NCBI RefSeq assembly: GCF_004382795.1 | Contig: NZ_SMSG01000001.1 | Location: 620,001-684,000 of the forward strand | Length of the DNA: 64,000 bases | Direction: 5' to 3' | Source: Cumulibacter soli | GTDB lineage: Bacteria; Actinomycetota; Actinomycetes; Mycobacteriales; Antricoccaceae | Made by a program: the position numbers and the translations under genes | The notes under the pieces: generated by a model | Seen by the model: the letters and a program-made list of their open reading frames with translations, nothing else | The model's database searches: none | What the model was told of the DNA's origin: nothing | In this document: piece by piece, positions 1-7,974 of the stretch | Layout of the letters: every line of letters begins with the position of its first letter | How positions within the stretch are numbered: position 1 is the stretch's first letter

Positions 1-783
1 GGTACGCAGGTACTCCAGTTGCGACTTCACCGACTGCTCCGCGGCCGGCCAGTTCGACTCCGGTACGTCGGTGTAGACATGCTCGACGACCTGCCGCGCG
101 GTCGCGTCGTCCCCGAGTACCCCGAGCGCGTCGCGGACCTGCTGCAGTCGTTGCGCGCGGTGCTGCTGATAGAACTCCGCCGCGCGGCCGGCCGACTCCA
201 GTTCCGGACCGTGCCCCGGCAGCACGGTCGCGTCGCCGTACGCCCTGAGCCGTTCCAGCGAGGACAGGTAGTCAGCGAGGTTGCCGTCGGGGTAGGCGAT
301 CACCGTGGTGCCGCGGCCGAGGATCGTGTCCCCGGTCATCACCGCGGCGGGGTTGACGCCGTCGTCCACGATGAATGACAGCGAGTCGCTGGTGTGGCCC
401 GGTGTCGCGATGACCTTGACTTCGACGCCGGCCGCCGAGATCACGTCGCCCTCGCCGAGGCCTTCGCCGCCGTACTGGTGTTTGGGGTCGAGGGCGCGCA
501 CTCGCGCGCCGGTCATCTCATGGAAAGTCTTCGCGGACTCGGAATGGTCCCAGTGTCCGTGGGTCAACAGCACCTCGACGACGGTGCCGGCCTCGGCCGC
601 GACGACCTTGAGGTGCTCGAGGTCTTCCGGGCCTGGGTCGACGACGATCGCTTCACGGCGTCCATCGGCGCGCAACAGCCAGGTGTTGGTGCCATCCAGG
701 GTCATCACGTTCGGATTGTTGGCGAGTACGACAGACGCGTACGGCGTGACGTCGCGGCGTACTTCATACAGCGGGTGCGTCAT
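1..783 (-). CDS. MBL-fold metallohydrolase (LACTB2/glyoxalase II-like), 3' end cut by window edge
   Basis: Reading the complement from an ATG at 783 gives 261 uninterrupted codons that run off the left edge, so the C-terminus is missing. The metal-binding motif THGHWDH (H75, H77, D79, H80) is followed by H130 in TPGHTSDS, D152 in TGDTI and H191 in LPGHGPE, the complete two-metal ligand set of the metallo-beta-lactamase fold. Family members hydrolyse thioesters, esters or RNA phosphodiesters; the exact substrate cannot be told. A GGAGG sits 7 nt before the ATG. It is the last gene of a leftward run (DUF4177-like, RidA, NUDIX, MBL) but is separated from NUDIX by a very stable hairpin. From memory its position matches Rv3677c of M. 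tuberculosis. Confidence 0.85.
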   Translation of the reverse strand, partial: MTHPLYEVRRDVTPYASVVLANNPNVMTLDGTNTWLLRADGRREAIVVDPGPEDLEHLKVVAAEAGTVVEVLLTHGHWDHSESAKTFHEMTGARVRALDPKHQYGGEGLGEGDVISAAGVEVKVIATPGHTSDSLSFIVDDGVNPAAVMTGDTILGRGTTVIAYPDGNLADYLSSLERLRAYGDATVLPGHGPELESAGRAAEFYQQHRAQRLQQVRDALGVLGDDATARQVVEHVYTDVPESNWPAAEQSVKSQLEYLRT

Positions 784-806
784 CTGCAGACCTCCATATC
801 CGGGAA

Positions 807-861
807 CTGCGGTGGTGTCGCGCACGCTATCGGGCCGACAGCGTGCGCGAAACCACCGCAG
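807..861 (-). terminator. Long hairpin between NUDIX and MBL genes
   Basis: Two 22-nt arms (807-828 and 840-861) are complementary except at one central position, around an 11-nt loop. The structure lies 12 nt downstream of the NUDIX stop and 24 nt upstream of the MBL start. There is no T-run on the leftward strand, so it is either a T-less actinobacterial terminator or an attenuator/processing site inside the operon. Confidence 0.6.
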
Positions 862-872
862 ATCAACAGATC

Positions 873-1682
873 CTAATTGACCACGGACCGGCCGGGACCG
901 ATCTTGATCGACGGTTTGATCATGGTGCCGTCCGGCAACTTCACATAGTTCACGCCGTCCTGCTGCACGAGTTCGGGCATGATCGGCACGATCCTCGTCG
1001 GCGGCGCGGAGACCATCGCCTCCTCTGCCGTCTGGAATGCAGTCAACGCCGTCAGCGTCGCGGTGGTCGGCGGCAGCATCGGGCGCGTGCCGTTGTCGGA
1101 CTCTTCCACCGCCCGGGCCGCAGGCACCCACTCGGCGTGGTCGTGCTCAGTGGAAATCTCCCGCGGTTCGACACCGTCGGGCAGTTTCATCAAGAAGAAG
1201 CGGGTGTCGTACCGCTTGGACTCCGCCTTCGGGGTGATCCAGTGCGCCCACGGGCGGATCAGGTCCGCGCGCACCGACATCCCGCGACGGTTCAGCATCT
1301 CCGAAAGGGACTGTTCACGATTCAGCAGCGCGAGACGCTCGGTCTCCCACTCCTCATTGTCGGTGTCGCTCACGGGGGACTCGCCCACCGTGGCCAACAG
1401 GATCCCGGCCTCCTCGAAGGTCTCGCGGACTGCCGCAGCCACCAGTGCCTTGGCGCGGCGCTCATCACACGAGAACGCGTCGGCCCAATACCCAGGGTCA
1501 GGTCCGATCCAGCCGAATTCGGCGTCCGAGTCGCGCGGGTCCACCCCACCACCGGGATACGCCGTCATCCCACCGGCGAAAGCCATCTGACGGGCGCGGC
1601 GAATCAGGTAGACCTCGACGCCTTCGGCGCCGTCCCTGATGAATAGGACCGTCGACGCATCCTTCGGCTCTGGCATACTCAC
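873..1682 (-). CDS. NUDIX hydrolase
   Basis: 269 residues. The Nudix box is split: a glycine-rich AYPGGGVDPRD element (about residues 41-51) is followed after an insertion of roughly 35 residues by VRETFEEAGILLA, which carries the REx2EExG metal-binding helix. This long spacing is seen in the NUDT19/CoA-diphosphatase-like branch, whose members cleave nucleoside diphosphates linked to another moiety; the substrate here is unknown. The start is GTG at 1682, overlapping the stop of ridA by 4 nt, so the two are probably translationally coupled. It lies in a leftward operon with RidA and the small DUF4177-like gene. Alternative: a GTP or CoA-ester pyrophosphatase. Family assignment is secure, substrate is not. 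Confidence 0.85.
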   Translation of the reverse strand: MSMPEPKDASTVLFIRDGAEGVEVYLIRRARQMAFAGGMTAYPGGGVDPRDSDAEFGWIGPDPGYWADAFSCDERRAKALVAAAVRETFEEAGILLATVGESPVSDTDNEEWETERLALLNREQSLSEMLNRRGMSVRADLIRPWAHWITPKAESKRYDTRFFLMKLPDGVEPREISTEHDHAEWVPAARAVEESDNGTRPMLPPTTATLTALTAFQTAEEAMVSAPPTRIVPIMPELVQQDGVNYVKLPDGTMIKPSIKIGPGRSVVN

Positions 1683-2140
1683 TCGCTTACCTCCACAATG
1701 ACCTCCACCTCGACGGGGGTGTCGAGGGGCAACACGGCGACGCCGACCGCGGAACGAGCGTGCTTACCCGCATCGCCGAAGACCTCACCCAACAGCTCGG
1801 ACGCGCCGTTGATGACCAGCGGCTGTTTGGTGAAGGCCGGGTCACTAGCAACGAACCCGACGACCTTCACGATCCGAGTTACCTGATCTAGACCTACCAG
1901 ATCATCGATTGCGGCGAGCGCGTTGAGTGCCGCCTGGCGCGCATCGTCGTGCGCCTCCTCCAACGACACGCTCGCACCGACCTTGCCGGCACGACGGAGT
2001 TTTCCGGCGACCAGCGGCAGTTGTCCGGAGGTGTAGACGAGGTTTCCGCTGCGTAGCGCGGGCACGTAGGCGCCCGCCGGTGTGGCCACCGGCGGCAGCT
2101 CGATTCCGAGTTCGGTCAGTCGGGAGGCGATCTCTGCCAT
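1679..2140 (-). CDS. RidA family protein (YjgF/YER057c/UK114)
   Basis: 153 residues, the usual size for an actinobacterial RidA-like protein. The N-terminal SRLTELGIELPPVATPAGAY and the following SGNLVYTSGQLP are the characteristic strands of the fold; the C-terminus VEVEVIVEVSE matches the family. RidA proteins form trimers; many deaminate reactive enamine/imine intermediates released by PLP enzymes, but this longer actinobacterial branch lacks a proven substrate and I could not confirm the catalytic Arg of the RidA subgroup. Its stop overlaps the NUDIX start by 4 nt. From memory this is the position of Rv3678c in the conserved whiB4-ponA2 neighbourhood. Confidence 0.85.
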   Translation of the reverse strand: MAEIASRLTELGIELPPVATPAGAYVPALRSGNLVYTSGQLPLVAGKLRRAGKVGASVSLEEAHDDARQAALNALAAIDDLVGLDQVTRIVKVVGFVASDPAFTKQPLVINGASELLGEVFGDAGKHARSAVGVAVLPLDTPVEVEVIVEVSE

Positions 2141-2157
2141 GGGGTACCTCTCGAGGT

Positions 2158-2322
2158 CTAGCCGCGCGGGCGTTTCATGAAGGCAACCAGTTGCTCACCG
2201 GTCGGGCCGGGGGTGACGGATACGAGTTCCCAGCCGTCTTCGCCCCAGGTGTCGAGGATCTGCTTGGTGTTGTGGGTCAGCAGCGGAACGGTCACGTACT
2301 CCCACGATGTCTTCTCAGCCAT
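2158..2322 (-). CDS. Small DUF4177-like protein
   Basis: 54 residues from ATG 2322 to TAG at 2158. The pattern WEYVTVPL, then LDTWGEDGWELVSV, then a final LVAFMKRP is the typical DUF4177 layout (a short beta hairpin protein whose WELV core is conserved). The function of the family is not known. The gene is leftward, 17 nt upstream of ridA, and divergent from the first ArsA-like gene. A small gene in this place (Rv3678A in my memory of M. tuberculosis) is common in actinobacteria, which supports it as real in spite of its size. Confidence 0.75.
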   Translation of the reverse strand: MAEKTSWEYVTVPLLTHNTKQILDTWGEDGWELVSVTPGPTGEQLVAFMKRPRG

Positions 2323-2417
2323 GAGCAACACTCTAGGCTGCGGTATTCGGCGCGCTCACCCACGTCTCATAGGCCGGGCACGACGCGACGCGGCGGCACC
2401 TCATCTACGCTGAGAGG

Positions 2418-3419
2418 GTGGACGCACCAGAGACCCCCAGCTGGTGGAGTGACGCGCGGTTGCACGTCGTATCCGGCAAGGGCGGCACCGGCAAGACGAC
2501 CGTCGCGGCCGCGCTCGCGATCGCGCTCGCCGCGGGCGGACGCCGAACGCTGCTGGTCGAGGTTGAAGACCGTCAGGGCATTGCTCAACTCTTCGGAATT
2601 CCGCCATTGCCGTACGGCGAACGTCCCATCGCTGCCGCGCCCGGCGGCGGAGTCCTCGAGGCGCTCGCGGTTGAAGCGGACGCCGCACTCGTGGACTACC
2701 TCGACATGTTCTACGGCCTCAAACGCGCCGGCGGGATGTTGCGCAAGGTCGGCGCGATCGATTTCGCGACTGCGGTGGCGCCAGGACTCCGCGACGTACT
2801 ACTGACCGGCAAGGTCAAAGAAGCGACAACCCGGGTGAAGGACGGGCAGCGGGTGTACGACGCGGTCGTCCTGGACGCTCCCCCGACCGGACGAATCGGC
2901 CGGTTCTTGAATGTCACCGGTGAGGTCGCCCAATTAACGAAGGTCGGTCCGATCAAGAAACAGTCCGACGGCGTCATGGCGCTGCTGCGCTCCTCGACGA
3001 CGGCGATCCACCTGGTCACGCTGCTGGAAGAGATGCCGGTTCAGGAGACGATCGACGCCGCCGCCGAACTGGCCTCCAGCGGGTTGGACGTGTCCTCGGT
3101 GATCATCAACATGGCGACCGAGCCACATCTATCAGCGGGCGAACTAGACGAACTCGCCAGCGGGGTCGACGTCCACGCACGTCTCGCGGCGGGCCTGGCG
3201 CAGTCCGACGCCGACCCGTCGTACGCCGACGCGTTGGCCAGCGAAATGCAGCAGTACGCCCAACGGTTCACCCAGGAACAGCGCGCCCGCGCCGTACTGC
3301 CCACGCTAGGGGTTGACCTGACGGAGTTGCCTCGACTGCACGGGCAGATCACCAAAGAGGGGCTGTACGACCTGGCCGAGCTATTGCGCGAGCAGGCCGG
3401 CGCCGAGGTGATCGCGTGA
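2418..3419 (+). CDS. ArsA/Get3-like ATPase, first subunit (Rv3679/BagA type)
   Basis: 333 residues from GTG 2418. The P-loop is GKGGTGKTT with K26 as the Walker A lysine and K21 as the 'signature' lysine that in Get3/ArsA/MinD proteins reaches across the dimer to the partner's ATP. The switch region VVLDAPPTGRIGRFLNV (about residues 153-169) is the DxPPTGxxxRxL element of the family. The stop overlaps the start of the next gene (GTGA), so the two proteins are probably made in equal amounts and work as a heterodimer. By family and neighbourhood (WhiB, PonA2) this is the homologue of Rv3679, one of the two mycobacterial Get3-like ATPases linked to stress tolerance. The client is unknown; arsenite export is unlikely because no arsB is nearby. 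Confidence 0.85.
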   Translation: MDAPETPSWWSDARLHVVSGKGGTGKTTVAAALAIALAAGGRRTLLVEVEDRQGIAQLFGIPPLPYGERPIAAAPGGGVLEALAVEADAALVDYLDMFYGLKRAGGMLRKVGAIDFATAVAPGLRDVLLTGKVKEATTRVKDGQRVYDAVVLDAPPTGRIGRFLNVTGEVAQLTKVGPIKKQSDGVMALLRSSTTAIHLVTLLEEMPVQETIDAAAELASSGLDVSSVIINMATEPHLSAGELDELASGVDVHARLAAGLAQSDADPSYADALASEMQQYAQRFTQEQRARAVLPTLGVDLTELPRLHGQITKEGLYDLAELLREQAGAEVIA

Positions 3420-4603
3420 GCAAACCCATGGCCGCGCCTCGGGAGCGGCTGCGCCCCGATGACGCGCCGCACCTGGATATCGACGAACTGATCGAATCCG
3501 CGCAAACCCGGGTGATCGTGTGCTGCGGCGCGGGCGGGGTCGGCAAGACAACGACGTCCGCCTCGATTGCGCTGCGCGCCGCGGAGGCCGGACGCCGCGT
3601 CGTGGTGCTCACCATCGATCCGGCAAAGCGGCTCGCCCAGTCGCTGGGAATCGAGGAACTCGACAACACCCCGCGCGAGGTCGCAGGAGTTGCAGGCGGA
3701 TCCGGTGGCGAGCTGTTCGCGATGATGCTCGACATGAAGAGCACCTTCGATGAGATCGTGCTCGAACACACGACGCCGGAGAAAGCTCAGCAGATCTTCG
3801 ACAACCCCTTCTATCAGACGTTGTCGAGTTCGTTCGCCGGTACGCAGGAGTACATGGCGATGGAGAAGTTGGGCCAACTCGTCGCCAAAGACGAATGGGA
3901 TCTGGTCGTCGTCGACACCCCGCCGAGCCGATCGGCAATGGACTTCTTGGACGCTCCCGAACGGATGGCCAGGTTCCTGGACGGCAAGGTTCTCAAGGTG
4001 TTGCTGGCCCCGGCTCGTTCCGGCGGCCGCGGCGCGTTGAAGTTGGTCAGCGCCGGGATGGGCATGTTCTCCCGGGTGCTGACAAAGATCATCGGCGGCG
4101 AAGTGCTGCGCGATATATCCGCGTTCGTGGGCGCGTTGGACACGATGTTCGGCGGGTTTCGGGCGCGGGCCGAAGCGACGTACAACCTATTGCGCCAACC
4201 CGGCACGTCGTTCGTCGTGGTCGCGACGGCGGAGCCGGACGCGTTGCGCGAGGCGTCGTACTTCGTCGAGCGACTCGTCGGCGAACACATGCCGTTGTCG
4301 GGAGTGGTGATGAACCGCGCGCACTATTCGCACGCCCCCGAGCTGAGCGCGCGCCGGGCGCGCAAGTACGCCGATCAATTGTGGCCCGAAGACGTCGAGC
4401 CGACCGAGGACGGCGCGCTGGCTGCCGCCGCGCTGCGGGTACACGCCGAACGGGTTGAGTTGACGATGCGCGAGCAGAAACTCACCGACCGTTTCGTGAA
4501 GGCGCACCCGGAGGTCGCGCTCGGTGAGGTTGAGGCGCTGCCGCGCGACGCTTATGACCTAGCGGACCTCCGCGAAATCGGCGACCGTCTCGCCACGCCC
4601 TAG
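3416..4603 (+). CDS. ArsA/Get3-like ATPase, second subunit (Rv3680/BagB type)
   Basis: 395 residues from GTG 3416, overlapping the previous stop by 4 nt. The P-loop reads CGAGGVGKTTTS: the Walker lysine is K44, but the signature lysine position is alanine (A39). The switch motif VVVDTPPSRSAMDFLDAPERM is present around residues 161-181. Thus only one protomer of the presumed heterodimer has the intermolecular lysine, so its own site would be completed by nothing while it would receive K21 of its partner. A hydrophobic, methionine-rich stretch (SAGMGMFSRVLTKIIGG, about residues 211-227) could be the client-binding region as in Get3. The gene is followed by a 200-nt convergent space before whiB. 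Confidence 0.85.
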   Translation: MSKPMAAPRERLRPDDAPHLDIDELIESAQTRVIVCCGAGGVGKTTTSASIALRAAEAGRRVVVLTIDPAKRLAQSLGIEELDNTPREVAGVAGGSGGELFAMMLDMKSTFDEIVLEHTTPEKAQQIFDNPFYQTLSSSFAGTQEYMAMEKLGQLVAKDEWDLVVVDTPPSRSAMDFLDAPERMARFLDGKVLKVLLAPARSGGRGALKLVSAGMGMFSRVLTKIIGGEVLRDISAFVGALDTMFGGFRARAEATYNLLRQPGTSFVVVATAEPDALREASYFVERLVGEHMPLSGVVMNRAHYSHAPELSARRARKYADQLWPEDVEPTEDGALAAAALRVHAERVELTMREQKLTDRFVKAHPEVALGEVEALPRDAYDLADLREIGDRLATP

Positions 4604-4803
4604 ACGCTGCCGCCCCGGGCCCGGCGCCTCGGCGCACGCAAAAAAGGCGGCGGCGCAAAAAACGCAGCCGAAAAGCCGGGGCATCGCGCTAGAGACGATG
4701 CCCACCCGATTCTGCTGCGTAATTTGCGACCCGACCCGTCCCAAGGCCAAGGCCCCAGCGCGACCCAATCCGACCTACCGGCGCGCCCACGGGCTCGGCT
4801 CGA

Positions 4804-5166
4804 TTAGCCAACGCGGCGGGCACGCCCGGTGTCGGAAGGCGCTCGGTGCAACCGTTCACCGGATTCGGTATTAGCCAGAGCGCCGAGGCGCTGGCGCCAG
4901 TTGGTGACGTCCGGATGACGTCGTAGCAGCGCGCGGCGTTCACGCTCGGTCATTCCGCCCCACACACCAAACTCGGTTCGGTTGTCGAGGGCGTCAGCAA
5001 GACATTCGGTCTGTACCGGACAGCCGCTGCAGATCTTCTTCGCCTGGTGCTGCGCCGCTCCCTGCACGAACAGTGCCTCCGGATCGGAGCCTATGCAGCG
5101 GGCCTCGGCAGTCCAGTCGGCCATGGGAGTACGCGCAGCTTCGGTGAAGACGATTGTGCTCGACAT
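4804..5166 (-). CDS. whiB4: WhiB-family Fe-S transcriptional regulator (WhiB4-like by synteny)
   Basis: 120 residues from ATG 5166; a 3-residue longer GTG start is possible, but AGGAG lies 8 nt before the ATG, which decides for it. The four cluster cysteines (C24, C46, C49, C55 from this start) have the WhiB spacing Cx21Cx2Cx5C and are followed by GVWGG (67-71), the turn that packs against sigma factor region 4, and by an ERERRALLRR basic segment for DNA contact. WhiB proteins bind a [4Fe-4S] cluster sensitive to O2 and NO and modulate RNA polymerase. The gene is divergent from ponA2 and convergent with the ArsA pair, as whiB4 is in mycobacteria. The arginine-rich C-terminus (about 25 residues) is longer than the minimum family. 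Confidence 0.9.
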   Translation of the reverse strand: MSSTIVFTEAARTPMADWTAEARCIGSDPEALFVQGAAQHQAKKICSGCPVQTECLADALDNRTEFGVWGGMTERERRALLRRHPDVTNWRQRLGALANTESGERLHRAPSDTGRARRVG

Positions 5167-5371
5167 AGTGTTCACTCCTGTTGGTCACGGGTGCCATTTC
5201 TGGCCTTGCGTGGAGTGAGACCTACTCGCCAGTAAGTTATGACGCGATTTCGGGAAAATGTTTCCTACGACACACAGAAATCCTGTTTGAGGCCGACTGG
5301 CTGGGCAAATTGGGATAGGTGATCGTTCACGATTTACCCGACAGTGACCTAGTCCTGCGTACGCTATCGGG

Positions 5372-7885
5372 GTGTCTAGCACCGTTTTCAGCAAACTGAC
5401 GGCCGTCGTCAAGCTCGTCGCAGCGATCTGCGCGGGCGGTCTCGTGCTTGCCGCGATGCTCTTCCCCGTCCTCGGTGGAGCAGGCGCAGCGACGAAAACC
5501 GCATCGCAGCTGGTCCAGGACGTCGATACCGAGTTCAATGCCGCCGAGCCGGCGTTGATCTCGCGGGTACGTGCCGCGGATGATTCGCCGCTGGTCTACT
5601 ACTACAACTACTACCGGCTGCCGACCACGCTGGACAAGATGGGCGAATGGGCGCCGAAGGCGATCGTGGCGATCGAGGACCGGCGGTTCTATCAGCACAA
5701 CGGTGTTGACCTAGAGGGCATGTTCCGCGCCTTGGTGAAGAACACGATCAGCGGCGACACCGACGAGGGCGCCTCGACGCTGACCCAGCAGTTGGTGAAG
5801 AACGTGCTCTTCTACCAGGCCACGACACAAAAAGAGCGCGACGAGGCCACTGAAAGCAGCTACGCACGCAAGCTGCGCGAGGCGAAGATCGCCGTCAACC
5901 TCGAGAAGACCATCTCCAAGGACGAGATTCTTGAGCGCTACCTGAATCTGATGAACATGGGCGGCGGCGCATACGGCATTCGCGCGGCATCGAAGATGTA
6001 CTTCGGTATCGAACCCGCCGATCTGAGTATCGCGCAAGCGGCGATGATCGCCGGCATCGTGCAGTCGCCGACTCATTGGGACCCGCTGAACAATCCGCAG
6101 GCCACCAAAGAGCGCCGCGACCTGGTAATTGACGCGATGGCCGACACCAACGCCATCACCGAAGACCAGGCTACAGAGGCCAAGAAGAAGCCATTGGGCT
6201 TGAAGAACGACGGCGGTGCGAAGCCAAACCGCGCCTGCGCAGAGGCACCGAACAACGGCGGCTTCTATTGCGATTACGTGACGTCGTACCTGACGAAGAA
6301 CCTCGGTATTCCGGAGAAGGTTCTTAAAGAGGGTGGGCTGACGATCAAGACCTCGTTGCAGCCGAATTACCAGAACGCCGCGACGAACGCGATCTTGAGC
6401 GCCGCTCCCGTGCTGTATCAGGACCCGTCGACGTTCGGCCTGTCCGATACCCGACTGGCGACGATGCCGATCATGGATCCGAAGACCGGTCAGGTGCAGG
6501 CGCTCGCGGTCAACAAGAAGTACGGCAACGATCCCAACGACCCGACACAGACCGTTAACAACTACCCGATCTTGCCGAACGGTGACGGCGCCGGGTCCAC
6601 CTACAAGTTGTTCACCACGATTGCCGCGCTACGCGAGGGCACCGGCATCAACTTCCAGTTGAACGCGCCACCGCCGTACACCTCGAAGATCATGGCGGCA
6701 ATGGGCATCGACTACTCGGTGGAGAACGCCACGGCGGGCTATCCGAGCCGGATGCCGCTGTGGCAGGCGCTGTACATGTCCTCCAACACCTACTTCGTGG
6801 CCCTCGAGGATTACCTGGGCTCGATCACCCCGGTCGTTGAGGCCGCGCAAGACACCGGGCTGTGGGCGCCCGGAGACACCGAGATCGCCGACACGATCAA
6901 GGCTGAACAGCGCGCCTCGTTCACGCTCGGTCCAGAGTCGACCAGCCCGCTGCGGCTCGCCACCGCCTACGCCACCATCGCGAACAGCGGTACCCGCTGC
7001 GAGCCGACACCGATCGTGAGCATCACCGGCCCGGATGGCAAGCCGGCGATCAACCCGGAGACGAAGAAGCCCTGGTACACGCCGGACACGAACTGCACGA
7101 AGGACGCAGTGTCCCCGGGCGTCGCCAACACGATCAACCAGATCCTGCTCAAGGACGTCATGCCGGGCAACAGTGGCCAGACCGGAGCGAACGCATACGT
7201 TCCTGGTTACCAGATCGCTGGTAAGACGGGTACGGCGGAAACCAACCGCGCGTACTCCTTTGTCGGCTACACGCCGGACATCGTGGCCGCGGTACTCGCC
7301 TTCGATCCGACCAACAACAACCCGCTACCCGGTAGCGGTGGCGAGCAGGGCTTCGGTGGCGGCTTCCCTGCGACGATCTGGCGCCTGGCGATGGAACAGA
7401 TCCTGCCCAGCGTCGGCGTGAGCGAATTCCCGCCGGGCGATCCCGAGGTTGAGGCCGGCAAGTCGACCACGATGAGCGTCGACTGCGTCGGTCAGTCACC
7501 GTCCAACTGCCAGGCCATGGCGCAGAATGCGGGCTTCTTCGCCGTCGACAGCGGTAACCCCGTCGACTCCACACTTCCCGCGGGTGTGGTGGCCAGCCAG
7601 TCCCCAGCACCCGGCTCGACGGTGCCGCTGTCGGCCACGATTACCTACTCGGTCTCCAGCGGTAAAGCCCCGGCCGGCCAGCCGTGCCAGCCTGGACAGG
7701 ACCCGAAGACGGGCTGCAAGTCCGACAAGGAAGACGAAGAGAAGAAGGACGAGGACAAGCAAGACGAGGAAAAGCAGGATGAGGAGAAGGACGAAGACAA
7801 GCCGTCGGACGCGAAACCGTCCGACGACAAGCCGCCAAGCAACTCATCTTCGAGCAACAACAACAATGACGAGGACGACAACTGA
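5372..7885 (+). CDS. ponA2: Class A penicillin-binding protein with PASTA domain (PonA2-like)
   Basis: 837 residues from GTG 5372. An N-terminal membrane segment (about 10-36) is followed by a GT51 transglycosylase domain with the EDRRFYQHNGVD motif near residue 103, and a transpeptidase domain with SxxK as STYK (near 409), SSN (near 470) and KTGTAE (near 617). A single PASTA domain lies around 690-765 (SGNPVDSTLPAGVVASQSPA region). The tail is an extreme low-complexity Lys/Asp/Glu/Ser/Asn run of about 55 residues. The enzyme polymerises and cross-links peptidoglycan outside the membrane. In mycobacteria PonA2 is needed under stress and stationary phase. It is divergent from whiB and directly upstream of the metallophosphoesterase. 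Confidence 0.93.
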   Translation: MSSTVFSKLTAVVKLVAAICAGGLVLAAMLFPVLGGAGAATKTASQLVQDVDTEFNAAEPALISRVRAADDSPLVYYYNYYRLPTTLDKMGEWAPKAIVAIEDRRFYQHNGVDLEGMFRALVKNTISGDTDEGASTLTQQLVKNVLFYQATTQKERDEATESSYARKLREAKIAVNLEKTISKDEILERYLNLMNMGGGAYGIRAASKMYFGIEPADLSIAQAAMIAGIVQSPTHWDPLNNPQATKERRDLVIDAMADTNAITEDQATEAKKKPLGLKNDGGAKPNRACAEAPNNGGFYCDYVTSYLTKNLGIPEKVLKEGGLTIKTSLQPNYQNAATNAILSAAPVLYQDPSTFGLSDTRLATMPIMDPKTGQVQALAVNKKYGNDPNDPTQTVNNYPILPNGDGAGSTYKLFTTIAALREGTGINFQLNAPPPYTSKIMAAMGIDYSVENATAGYPSRMPLWQALYMSSNTYFVALEDYLGSITPVVEAAQDTGLWAPGDTEIADTIKAEQRASFTLGPESTSPLRLATAYATIANSGTRCEPTPIVSITGPDGKPAINPETKKPWYTPDTNCTKDAVSPGVANTINQILLKDVMPGNSGQTGANAYVPGYQIAGKTGTAETNRAYSFVGYTPDIVAAVLAFDPTNNNPLPGSGGEQGFGGGFPATIWRLAMEQILPSVGVSEFPPGDPEVEAGKSTTMSVDCVGQSPSNCQAMAQNAGFFAVDSGNPVDSTLPAGVVASQSPAPGSTVPLSATITYSVSSGKAPAGQPCQPGQDPKTGCKSDKEDEEKKDEDKQDEEKQDEEKDEDKPSDAKPSDDKPPSNSSSSNNNNDEDDN

Positions 7886-7974
7886 CCGGTCTCCGGCCGA
7901 CCACTGAGCAGCCGCGCGTCGCCGCGGCGCACCCCACTGCCCCGTCGCCGCCATGGCGACGACGAGCTGGCGTC

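Noticed and set aside
1-880. Plus-strand frames at the left edge (19-378, 305-880, 394-876)
   Set aside because: All lie antisense to the MBL hydrolase gene, which has complete metal motifs on the minus strand.
2418-4603. Arsenite efflux system
   Set aside because: ArsA-like proteins are present but no arsB, arsC, arsD or ArsR regulator; neighbours match the whiB4-ponA2 block.
4604-4803. A-rich stretches between ArsA2 and whiB as a bidirectional terminator
   Set aside because: Runs of six A occur near 4640 and 4656 but I could not build a convincing stem next to them.
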